NCBI GenBank assembly: GCA_902798605.1
Contig: CADBXH010000005.1
Location: 1-37,287, forward strand
Length of the DNA stretch: 37,287 nucleotides
Source of the DNA: an uncultured Ruminococcus sp.
GTDB taxonomy: Bacteria; Bacillota_A; Clostridia; Oscillospirales; Acutalibacteraceae
Reading direction: 5' to 3'
Shown here: positions 7,819-15,918 of the stretch, in pieces
How positions within the stretch are numbered: position 1 is the stretch's first letter
Layout: the number at the start of each line of letters is the position of its first letter
The notes under the pieces: generated by a model
Databases searched by the model: none
The model's input: the letters and a program-made list of their open reading frames with translations, nothing else
Told to the model about the DNA's origin: nothing
Translations under genes and position numbers: made by a program

Positions 7819-8992
7819 ATGACAAAAATATTCAATACTACCAATGTGCAGCTTTTGAGCGGCACCTTCGGCTTGGAACGCGAGACCTTGCGCGTGACCG
7901 CCGAGGGCAGTATGGCGCTGCGAAAATCAGGCGGAAATCAACACCGGCGTTCACGACACCGCGCAGGGAGCGATCGATGAGCTTTCGGAGCATTCCAATC
8001 GGCTGACCGAGGAGATCAAAAAACGTGGCGAAAGGCTCTGGCTGTACTCCAATCCTCCGGCTATCAAAAACGCGGACGACATTCCCGTTGCCGTCTATGA
8101 GGGCGATCAGCAGGGCAAGCACAGCTACCGTCTGTATCTTGCCGAAAAGTACGGCAAATACAAAATGACGCTGTCGGGTATCCACGTAAATTACTCCCTT
8201 TCGGAAGAAATGCTGCGATACAGCTTTCCTCATTCCTCACACGGCGATTTTGTCAAATTCAAAAACCACGCTTACTTACGGCTGGCGCAGGGCTTGTTGG
8301 AATACGGCTGGCTGATCAACCTTCTTCTCTCCGCTTCTCCTGTCTGCGACGGTTCCTATTTTAGCCCCGACAGGCTCGGCGAAACGGTAATCACAAATTA
8401 CGCTTCCATTCGCTGCGGAAAAGAAGGCTATTGGAACACCTTTACGCCGATTATATTTTACGATGACATTTTAGAGTATGCCGGCAGTATTCAACGGTAT
8501 CTAAACAGCAGTACTCTTGCAGGCGTCGGAGAGCTGTATTATCCGATCCGCCTAAAGCCGAAGGGAGCCAACCGCCTGAATAATCTTGTTCAGAACGGCG
8601 TCAATCATATCGAGCTGCGCAATATCGACATCAATCCGTTTGCGGAATCGGGTATTGATGCGCGCGATTTGCAATTCATTGAGCTGTTGTGCCTTTGGAT
8701 ATACGCGGACTACAAAGACAAGCTCGCCTATAACGACCAAATCCGCGTGGTAGCAAATCTCAAAAACGCCGCAGTGTATGATATCGACAGCACGACGATA
8801 AACGGAAAGGAACCGCTCAGAGAGGCAGGCTTGCGCGTTCTGGGTAAAATGAAAGCATTTTACGGCGAAACAGAGCTCATCAAATATCAAATTCAAAAGC
8901 TGACAGAACCCGGCAAACGCTATGCCGAAAGAGTCTGTGATTCTTTGAAGAATAATTACATACTTGATTATCTCAGCAGAAATCATAATTAA
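7819..8992 (+). pseudogene. gshA: GshA/GshF-type glutamate-cysteine ligase, broken by a frame-shifting deletion
   Basis: The ATG at 7819 encodes a proper GshA start (residues 1-32 include TFGLERETLRV and GSMA), but after about 33 codons the frame turns to nonsense and stops near 7981. From 7919 onward the next frame reads CENQAEINTGVHDTAQGA, then LWLYSNPP, YRLYLAEKYGKYKM and the hallmark SGIHVNYS, continuing to 8992. The 16-20 residues that normally sit between GSMA and CENQ (the HPxxFG...RDF segment) are missing. A deletion whose length is not a multiple of three is the simplest explanation. Apart from it the gene is clean, without further stops, so the lesion is recent or an assembly error. 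It would encode a stand-alone gamma-glutamylcysteine synthetase of about 400 residues, without the ATP-grasp glutathione synthetase half of GshF. It lies 8 bp after the GCS2 gene. Confidence 0.85.
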
Positions 8993-9034
8993 AGCATCAA
9001 CGGGTATGCTATTCAAGAAACGGAGGAACGCTTT

Positions 9035-9250
9035 ATGAAATCAATATTGATCAAGGATACAACCAGAGAAGAACGCGAGGAAATCGTTCGCAAAGCTCTG
9101 TACGGCTCCTGCGGCGCGGAATGTGAGTTCTGCTCCGGCTGCGACAATCGCGGCGGCGGCAGAATAGACAGCTTTTATCAGCCCTACATCGACGGTGAAA
9201 AAGAAATCAGTGAGATCAACGCGGAGTACAGAGCGCCGTTTGTGAGATAA
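9035..9250 (+). CDS. Small four-cysteine protein (71 aa), unknown function
   Basis: A strong ribosome-binding site, GGAGG at 9022-9026, precedes ATG 9035. The protein has a helical charged N-terminal part (residues 8-20, DTTREEREEIVRK), then a cluster C26xxxC30xxC33xxC36, then a Gly-rich turn and a conserved-looking tail with FYQPYIDGEKE and INAEYRAPF. I recall similar short proteins in clostridial genomes, sometimes named after purine genes without evidence. The cysteine spacing could hold zinc or an iron-sulfur cluster. It is the last gene of the thiol operon (42 bp after the gshA stop), so a redox or metal-related role is an inference from context only. Confidence 0.7.
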   Translation: MKSILIKDTTREEREEIVRKALYGSCGAECEFCSGCDNRGGGRIDSFYQPYIDGEKEISEINAEYRAPFVR

Positions 9251-9825
9251 AAGAGAATCATAATCTCAATTCTATTGAATACTTGCAGAGTAAAAGGAGG
9301 CATAAGGCTCATTTTTGGTGCCCCAAGAGGGAATCAAAGGCGATGATTACGACCTTGTTTCAAACGGAGACTGTACCGAAGACAAAAACACCCCGTGAAC
9401 TGTTTTTAGAGAGGTCCCACTGCTTTATATCTCTGCGCACACCGCAAAAAACGAGTAGATAGTTTGCGCCTTATACGAACGAACTGTTGGCGCACCGGTA
9501 AACCGTAGCCTACCACACGATTCGGGAGGCTGCGGTTCTTTATTATGAAAGTTTTTTAAGTGTATTTTAATTATTTCGGCGTTTGCGATAACAATAGCGC
9601 GGAGCATATTTTCTATGATTGATTGTCCGCTGTTTTCCTGTCCGTAGTTATAGGAAGCTCCAGTATAAAGAAAAAGCAACTCGGATCATAGAAAACAAGA
9701 CAAATACTGACGGTTTGATTATTTCCGAGAGTAATTGTTTCATAGAAAAATGGGGGATTATGCAAAGCAAACAAAACAATAAAACATATTTGTAACCATA
9801 TTATTACAAAAATCGACAAAAAGTA
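9251..9825. other. Intergenic stretch with repeat debris, no gene seen
   Basis: No ORF here has a credible start and ribosome-binding site. The part around 9315-9400 shares short blocks with 5380-5425 (AGGGA-TC-AA..., CCGAAG-CAAAAACA) and ends in a partly complementary AAAACAC...GTGAACTGTTTT, suggesting two decayed copies of a dispersed noncoding repeat. A terminator-like hairpin lies at 9501-9540. The rest, to about 9820, is AT-rich and otherwise featureless. Confidence 0.5.
9501..9540 (+). terminator. Probable intrinsic terminator
   Basis: AACCGTAGCCT (9501-9511) pairs with AGGCTGCGGTT (9527-9537) through 11 bp including one G-U, with a 15-nt loop and a CTTT tail. It would end transcripts of the thiol operon before the VWA/tubulin operon promoter. 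Confidence 0.6.
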
Positions 9826-9854
9826 TTGCAAACAGAACAATTTTATAATATAAT
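9826..9854 (+). promoter_or_regulatory. Sigma-A promoter of the VWA/tubulin-like operon
   Basis: TTGCAA (9826-9831), a 17-bp spacer and TATAAT (9849-9854) form a good vegetative promoter 85 bp before the VWA start codon. A second, overlapping TATAAT lies at 9844-9849. It is the only clear promoter I see ahead of the five-gene run. Confidence 0.72.
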
Positions 9855-9939
9855 GTTATTGGTTTTTTGATAAACAAAGACAAAAAATCGTGTTCTTACA
9901 AATTATAACAGCATTATTTTTTACAAAAAGAGGGATAAA

Positions 9940-12084
9940 ATGAAGAAAATATCAAGACGCTTTATTTGTATAGGTTTGGCGACAATGCTCTTCGTTGGTC
10001 TGCTGTTGACATATGTTCCTGTTCATGCGGAGGATAATGGTTCGTATTCAAAGGATTATACAACGCATGATATTGCGATCGTATTTGATAACTCCGGATC
10101 GATGTATGAGAATGAGTCTTGGTGCCAAGCGCTGTACTCAATCGAAGTTTTTGCCACAATGGTGGATTACGATCATGACAAGTTAGGTATCTACCCCATG
10201 GGACCCATCAGCGTCGGAAAAAACGGCAAGGAAAGCGGTGACAGACTGGACATCTCCAGTAAGGAAGAGGTTAAAAACATTGAACGTATTTATTGTAAAA
10301 ATACATCAGAGACGATCCTCGCGCCCGCTTATAAGGCATACGAATACTTGAAGAATTCGTCTGCTGACGAATGTTGGATGATCGTATTGACCGACGGTGC
10401 ATTTTTCTATGACAAGGATACAAAAGAAGAATCCAAAGAGAAAAAACCGGAGTGGCTGAACGGAAAGTTGAATTCTTTTGTTTCAAGTTCCGGCGGAAAA
10501 GTCAAGATTCAGTATTTAGGGTTTGCAGAAGCGTCGTCGCTCTCGGGAAATCCTTCAAAGAATTTCTTTGCTTCGAGAGCAGGCTCAGAGGCTGATTTAA
10601 CCAAAGAATTGGTTTCTATATGCAATACCATTTTCCAGCGCGACCAGCTTTCCTCTATTTCTTCTGACGGTCATTTTTCGATTGATGTTTCTATGAAGAA
10701 TATGTTTGCGTTCGTTCAAGGAAAGGGAGCAAAGATAAAGACGCTGAGCAAAGACAACGGTGACGTTATCGAAGAGGTGAACTCAACTATTCTTGAGGCG
10801 AGTAAAGAAGGCGGAACCGGCAGTCCGGGTTACAATCCCCCGGTAGCGGATGTATCGGGAAATATGGTTGAATACGGCAAATGTGATGCAGGGTCATACC
10901 ATTTGGATTATTCAGGCTCGGATGTACAAATCTTTTATGAGCCGGATGTTATCATAAAGTCGAAGCTCGCTGATAAGAATGGTAAGGAAATCACTGATTT
11001 TACCCAAGATGTGCTTCCGGGCGAATATACCCTGACATATGATTTGGTCGATCGCAGCGGAAAAAGCGTTAAGGGATCTGCTCTTCTCGGAGATGTAGAT
11101 ATCGGTGATGCCGTTGTGACAAACAACGGAAAATCCACCAAGGTGCCCTCGGGCGGTAAGATCAAGCTGGATAAAGATGACAAAACTTCTATTTCCATAG
11201 AGGCTACATATCTGAAAAACTATCATATAACAAACGAAGATGATCAAGGCATCCGAGAGATACATGTTTCTCCTCCGGAATTGGGTGATTTGGAAATATC
11301 GGCAAAGGTAGAACAATCCGGAAAATGGTATAAGCTCAGTGACCACGAGAATTGGAAACCTATTAGAGTAGATGTAAAATACAACGGCGAAAAGCTCAGT
11401 GATGAACAGATGAAAATGCTGAAGCCGGATTTCTCGTTTTCACCCGAACTGGATTATACGGTCAATACCATACCCGGAGAATCTGCCTATGAGATTTACA
11501 TCGGCAAAGATGAGAACAACGAGTATTCCGAACCCGGCTGCGGCAGATACAAGTTCAGCAGCAAGGTTGTTATGACGGATCAATACGGTCAGGAAACGGC
11601 AAGCAATACAGCGGACGGAAAGTTTGAAGTGCAGAATTATTCAAAGTTCTGGAGATGGCTGATATGGATCATCATAGTTGCAGCGCTCCTGTTGTTGATT
11701 TGGTTCATTTTGTCGCGCAAAGCATGGCCGAGAAAAATGGTGTTTGTTGAAAAAAGAGAAAACGGTGTGCCGGCAAAGAAGCCTATCACTCCGGGAGAAT
11801 CCATGATTTTGGTACCGGTATTCAGTGTTCTAAAAGCGACGACCAGAAAGAACACTACCTTGATGAAAAAGTTCAGCAAGAAATCGAATATCTATGTTGA
11901 ATCAATAAAGGCAAGACCTAATGTCGATGCCTACTATATCAACTTTATCCCTTACGAAAGAGGTGCCGGATTCAAAGATAGCGTCGGAAATCCGTTCTCC
12001 GGAGTAATCGGAAACAACACACAAATCAAAATTGTTTATAATGACGGCAAGGATGATCTTGACGGAGAGATAAAAATCAATTAA
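9940..12084 (+). CDS. Membrane-anchored VWA-domain protein with extracytoplasmic MIDAS
   Basis: The 714-aa protein has a signal peptide (positive KKISRR, hydrophobic stretch, cleavage likely after VHA at residue 30). A von Willebrand factor A domain starts near residue 43. The metal-ion-dependent adhesion site is complete: Asp50-x-Ser52-Gly-Ser54 in FDNSGSM, Thr125 in SETILAP, and Asp152 in LTDGAFF. Further beta-rich domains extend to about residue 560. One transmembrane helix (about 571-592) is followed by a basic stop-transfer and a cytoplasmic tail of about 120 residues, so the VWA domain is outside and the tail can contact cytoplasmic partners. It is the first gene of a same-strand run, 49 bp before the tubulin-like gene. 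VWA proteins paired with tubulin-like proteins have been proposed as parts of a membrane-remodelling machine; that role here is inference. Confidence 0.85.
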   Translation: MKKISRRFICIGLATMLFVGLLLTYVPVHAEDNGSYSKDYTTHDIAIVFDNSGSMYENESWCQALYSIEVFATMVDYDHDKLGIYPMGPISVGKNGKESGDRLDISSKEEVKNIERIYCKNTSETILAPAYKAYEYLKNSSADECWMIVLTDGAFFYDKDTKEESKEKKPEWLNGKLNSFVSSSGGKVKIQYLGFAEASSLSGNPSKNFFASRAGSEADLTKELVSICNTIFQRDQLSSISSDGHFSIDVSMKNMFAFVQGKGAKIKTLSKDNGDVIEEVNSTILEASKEGGTGSPGYNPPVADVSGNMVEYGKCDAGSYHLDYSGSDVQIFYEPDVIIKSKLADKNGKEITDFTQDVLPGEYTLTYDLVDRSGKSVKGSALLGDVDIGDAVVTNNGKSTKVPSGGKIKLDKDDKTSISIEATYLKNYHITNEDDQGIREIHVSPPELGDLEISAKVEQSGKWYKLSDHENWKPIRVDVKYNGEKLSDEQMKMLKPDFSFSPELDYTVNTIPGESAYEIYIGKDENNEYSEPGCGRYKFSSKVVMTDQYGQETASNTADGKFEVQNYSKFWRWLIWIIIVAALLLLIWFILSRKAWPRKMVFVEKRENGVPAKKPITPGESMILVPVFSVLKATTRKNTTLMKKFSKKSNIYVESIKARPNVDAYYINFIPYERGAGFKDSVGNPFSGVIGNNTQIKIVYNDGKDDLDGEIKIN

Positions 12085-12133
12085 TCAATTTAGCTTTTAT
12101 TAAGTGAGATTACATTAAGAAAAGAGGTTCAAA

Positions 12134-15100
12134 ATGGGAAAACTAATTGAAACTGTACAAGCGAATTCTGTTAACGCACCGGTCTTGTTTGTAGGTTGTG
12201 GCGGTATCGGATCAAAAATCATCAAGGGTGTAGCGGACAGAGCGCTCCATGATGATAACACTCTGCTTAGATTTGTCTGTATGGACACTGACGTCAATGA
12301 CATTATTAATGTTGATAAAGGCGCTAATGTCCGCTCTGTTACGACATCATCGACCGCTACGATCGAAACATATCTGAAGAATGATAAAATAGCCAAGAAT
12401 TATTGGTTCCCCGAAAACAAGATGCTTGATTCCAAGTCAGTTTCCGAGGGCGCAGGTCAGGTTAGAGCTATTTCCAGACTGGCTTTAAATGCAACTATAA
12501 AAGAAGGAAGAATCATTGAACTGTATAACGCCATCGATGAGCTTTTCCTTAAGGACGGCGGAAAGTTCAAACAGGCAATCAAGGTAATGATAGCGTCAAC
12601 TGTTGCCGGCGGAACAGGATCAGGTATTGCCATGGAAGTCGGAATGCTGATCCGTCATTATATCAATAAAAACTATCCCGAAGCTGCCGTAATGATTCGC
12701 GGTTTTATGGTTATGCCCGGTGTTATGGATACGGTCATTGACACCCAGAGTGAGCGCGACAGCATCCGCTCCAACGGCTATGCGACGATTAAGGAAATCA
12801 ACGCCTTTATGATGAAAGGCTCAGGTTTCTTTGACACTGTCCCGGAATTAAGACGCTATAAGGATCTCAGTATATCTATTCCAAGCGCTACATCCGGTGA
12901 AGAGAAGTTGAGCAACCTTCCGTTTGATTTCTGTTTCCTGATGGACAGAACAGACTCGAATTCCGGTAATATGATTTCACTGTCGCAATATATTAATTTT
13001 GCCTCGCAGGCGATTTATGAGCAGACTATCGGCCCAATGAACAAGGCCTCCAACAGTAAAGAAGATAATGTTCTTAAGCTTTGTATTCGTCCCGAGACGC
13101 TGGGCAGATGCCGTTTTGCCGGTATGGGTGCGTCCAAAATGGTTTATCCCTATGAGAAGATCAAAGAGTATATTGCCCTCAACTGGACTCGTGCGGCTAT
13201 AATCGGATCATCTGCAGATAAGAATCTGACAGACAAGCAGAGAGAGGAACTGTTAAAGAACTCTTGGCTGCAATACGATATTCAGTTCCGTCAGGAATTG
13301 AAGGAATATAATGAAAACCCGTCAGCAAGCGGCGAAGCTCCGACCATTGAGAAATCCTATGTTAACGCTATGAAGCAAGGCAAGGATGAAAGTGCGGGTA
13401 ATAACTTTACTGCAAATATCTGGCTGCGTGATTTGACCCCGAAGGTAATGAGCCTGTATAAACAGACAGGCCCCGTAAAACGCGAGGGCGGCCCGAAAAT
13501 CAAGACAGCTCTTGACTACATTAAGCCTGATTCCAGCACTCAGGCAGTTGCACAGTCATATCTGGCAACGATGATCAAAGAAGTAATGGAAACCCGTTTG
13601 GTTATGTCCTTCCCGGATTATCCGTCCAATCGTTCTATAGCGCAGCTCCCCTGCAGCGCAGAAGGCGCTTCTCACAAAGATAAATATGATGCTGTTGAGT
13701 CGATTGAGATTTTGTCAAAAGACAGCCGTGTTGCTGAGATCGCATCCGTTTTTGCAAAGGGAGTATTCGCCAGCAAGTCTCCGTTGGCAAAGCAAGGACT
13801 CGGCGACTTTATGCTCGAGAAGTACATCACCGTCAACAATAAGGCGATGCACCCCAATGCGATCCGCTTTATGCTTTACGAGCTGTATGATGTCCTCAAA
13901 AAGTGCGACGAGATATTCATCAAGGATATGAACGGCGATGAATATGAGAATATGCTTGAAGTCATCAAGTTCGGCGAAGGCGGAAAGTCCGGAATAGACA
14001 AGTTCCAGGTTGCGGGCTTAAAAGCAATGCACAAAGAAGCAAATCTGGACGAGATGTGCGTAGCCTGTGACAAAAAGGGAGTATTCCGCGGCACTACCGA
14101 AGGAGACAGCTGCGAGAAGTTCCTGACCGGTTATTACCAAAACGTTGAAAAATACATCATTAGTGTTATCGGACATAACATCTGTACAGTTGCAATGCCC
14201 AAGGTGTCAGCTCTTATCAACGCCTTTCAGGATTTCTTTAATTCGTTTGACTCCAAGGTTCCGGATATCGAGAAGAAGAAAGAAGATATCGTTACAGCAC
14301 TGGAGTTCAAAAACGGCGATTATGTATATAATCTGTTCAACAACGAGAAGATACTCAACTTCCTGTGTGCGAATGTTGATCGTCCCGCCGACACCGGAGA
14401 AGCAACTAATGCTCTTTATGCAAAGATCTTTGAATCTGTACGCGAGAATTCGTTTATCAAAGAAAAGCAGAGCGTAAATCCGTTTGGCTACGAGGCTCCC
14501 GAAGATGTTTTTGATGATGTAATCGTCAAGTATTATGAAAAGATGGTTGAAGATAACGTTGAAGCCATCAATGTTCAGAATATACTCCAAGCGATCAAGC
14601 TTGAATTCAATATCAATAATTCGCTTGAGGTTGAGGAAACCAGCCCCAACTGTAAGGAAAAGAAACAGAAGGAGATATCCACTCCGGAGAATCTGGCCAA
14701 GTATATTAGAAATACGATCAGCAAGTGCGAAAACCTTGCTTCGCCCGGAATCAAGAAAAATACACAGGATGAAGCAAGAACAGTCAAAGCATCAACTTGC
14801 AGCTCTTCTCTGATGGACGGCGCAGGTATCCGTATAAACGATTATCTGCCGGAGGCGACCCGTTCGGAAACCGTATCCGCATATGAGCTGAGATTCTTCC
14901 GCTCTGTTTATAACATCACGCCGACTCAGCTTTCAAAGCTCGCAGCGCCTTCTACCGAAGAGATCCAGGATCAGTTTGCACTCAGTTCCGAGGGCGAGCT
15001 GGATCTTCCCAGCGCCGGAGATTACTTCCGTGTATATCAGAAATACATGGATACTATCGGCCCCGACAGCAAAACAAGTGCTGTGATCACTCCTCATGTG

Positions 15101-15865
15101 GATCAGCGTTGGAATGCTATCTCCGTGCTCCCGGAGTTAGATATGGATTATCAGAAGAAAGTAATGAGCAAGATCCAGAAAGCGATGCTTTACGGCTTTA
15201 TCTACAAGAGAATCGTGATGAAGCCGATTTCGGACGATAGCAGCGACGAGAATACCGAAGAAAAAATCTACAGATATCTTGATGCCGACGAGTATAAGCA
15301 GGATCTTGTTGTATCTAACGGAACCAGATGCGATATGCTCTACGAGGTACTTGATGCGCTGTACTTCGACAGAAAGGCTGTTTCTATCTTAAGAGATTTC
15401 GTTAACGAGATCAGAATTAAGACTAAGGAAATCGGCTGCAAGAACATTAACGAGTCCACCTTCTTCAAAGAGCTTGACAAGCTGACCAGAAAAAGGGTCA
15501 TTAATCTGCCGGAGAAAGAAAAAGATGAAAAGATATCTCTGTTTGAGGTCGTATTGATGTACTGCAATTCCTTGCCCGCGCAAAATAAGGATGTAAGTGA
15601 AATGAGGATCATGATCAAATCTGTTATCGAGATGATCCATGATGAGATCGCGCTGTTTACAAACAATCCCGAAACAGTTATGTCGCGTTCTGCTGAAGCA
15701 CTGCTGGCGCAATTTAATCTTTTCGTCGATAACTATAAAAAGAACCAAAAGACATTAAGAGTCGGTAATTTCTCCGATGACGTAGTTGAAACCGCTCAGG
15801 GTACGTTGATTCGCTACTTCAAGGACCAAGATTTGATGAAATACGTTGAAAAAATTCAGGATTAA
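12134..15865 (+). CDS. Giant FtsZ/tubulin-like GTPase (Tubulin_2-type)
   Basis: The N-terminal domain has FtsZ/tubulin nucleotide-binding features: GCGGIGSK at residues 21-28 (FtsZ-like GxGGxG loop), MDTD at 50-53, the signature loop AGGTGSG at 158-164, and RSNGYATIKEINAF from 212, equivalent to the guanine-contacting Asn helix. At 1243 residues it is about three times FtsZ length; the remaining roughly 850 residues are a predicted helix-rich, highly charged region with no fold I recognise. It has no membrane segment or signal peptide, so it is cytoplasmic. It is not the division FtsZ: the GGGTGTG form and the C-terminal FtsA-binding peptide are absent. AAAGAGG precedes the ATG. The neighbours (VWA, two membrane proteins, ion channel) suggest a membrane-associated filament or switch. 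GTPase activity and polymerisation are inferred from family only. Confidence 0.85.
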   Translation: MGKLIETVQANSVNAPVLFVGCGGIGSKIIKGVADRALHDDNTLLRFVCMDTDVNDIINVDKGANVRSVTTSSTATIETYLKNDKIAKNYWFPENKMLDSKSVSEGAGQVRAISRLALNATIKEGRIIELYNAIDELFLKDGGKFKQAIKVMIASTVAGGTGSGIAMEVGMLIRHYINKNYPEAAVMIRGFMVMPGVMDTVIDTQSERDSIRSNGYATIKEINAFMMKGSGFFDTVPELRRYKDLSISIPSATSGEEKLSNLPFDFCFLMDRTDSNSGNMISLSQYINFASQAIYEQTIGPMNKASNSKEDNVLKLCIRPETLGRCRFAGMGASKMVYPYEKIKEYIALNWTRAAIIGSSADKNLTDKQREELLKNSWLQYDIQFRQELKEYNENPSASGEAPTIEKSYVNAMKQGKDESAGNNFTANIWLRDLTPKVMSLYKQTGPVKREGGPKIKTALDYIKPDSSTQAVAQSYLATMIKEVMETRLVMSFPDYPSNRSIAQLPCSAEGASHKDKYDAVESIEILSKDSRVAEIASVFAKGVFASKSPLAKQGLGDFMLEKYITVNNKAMHPNAIRFMLYELYDVLKKCDEIFIKDMNGDEYENMLEVIKFGEGGKSGIDKFQVAGLKAMHKEANLDEMCVACDKKGVFRGTTEGDSCEKFLTGYYQNVEKYIISVIGHNICTVAMPKVSALINAFQDFFNSFDSKVPDIEKKKEDIVTALEFKNGDYVYNLFNNEKILNFLCANVDRPADTGEATNALYAKIFESVRENSFIKEKQSVNPFGYEAPEDVFDDVIVKYYEKMVEDNVEAINVQNILQAIKLEFNINNSLEVEETSPNCKEKKQKEISTPENLAKYIRNTISKCENLASPGIKKNTQDEARTVKASTCSSSLMDGAGIRINDYLPEATRSETVSAYELRFFRSVYNITPTQLSKLAAPSTEEIQDQFALSSEGELDLPSAGDYFRVYQKYMDTIGPDSKTSAVITPHVDQRWNAISVLPELDMDYQKKVMSKIQKAMLYGFIYKRIVMKPISDDSSDENTEEKIYRYLDADEYKQDLVVSNGTRCDMLYEVLDALYFDRKAVSILRDFVNEIRIKTKEIGCKNINESTFFKELDKLTRKRVINLPEKEKDEKISLFEVVLMYCNSLPAQNKDVSEMRIMIKSVIEMIHDEIALFTNNPETVMSRSAEALLAQFNLFVDNYKKNQKTLRVGNFSDDVVETAQGTLIRYFKDQDLMKYVEKIQD

Positions 15866-15918
15866 TGGTCGACTGATGCATTATTGTACCGTATTTGATT
15901 CGGTAAGGTGGTGAAAAA

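Noticed and set aside
9315..9345. Possible tRNA 3' end (GGTGCCCCAAGAGGGAATC)
   Set aside because: It resembles the complement of a T-arm and acceptor end, but no matching acceptor strand, D-arm or anticodon arm can be found within tRNA distance.
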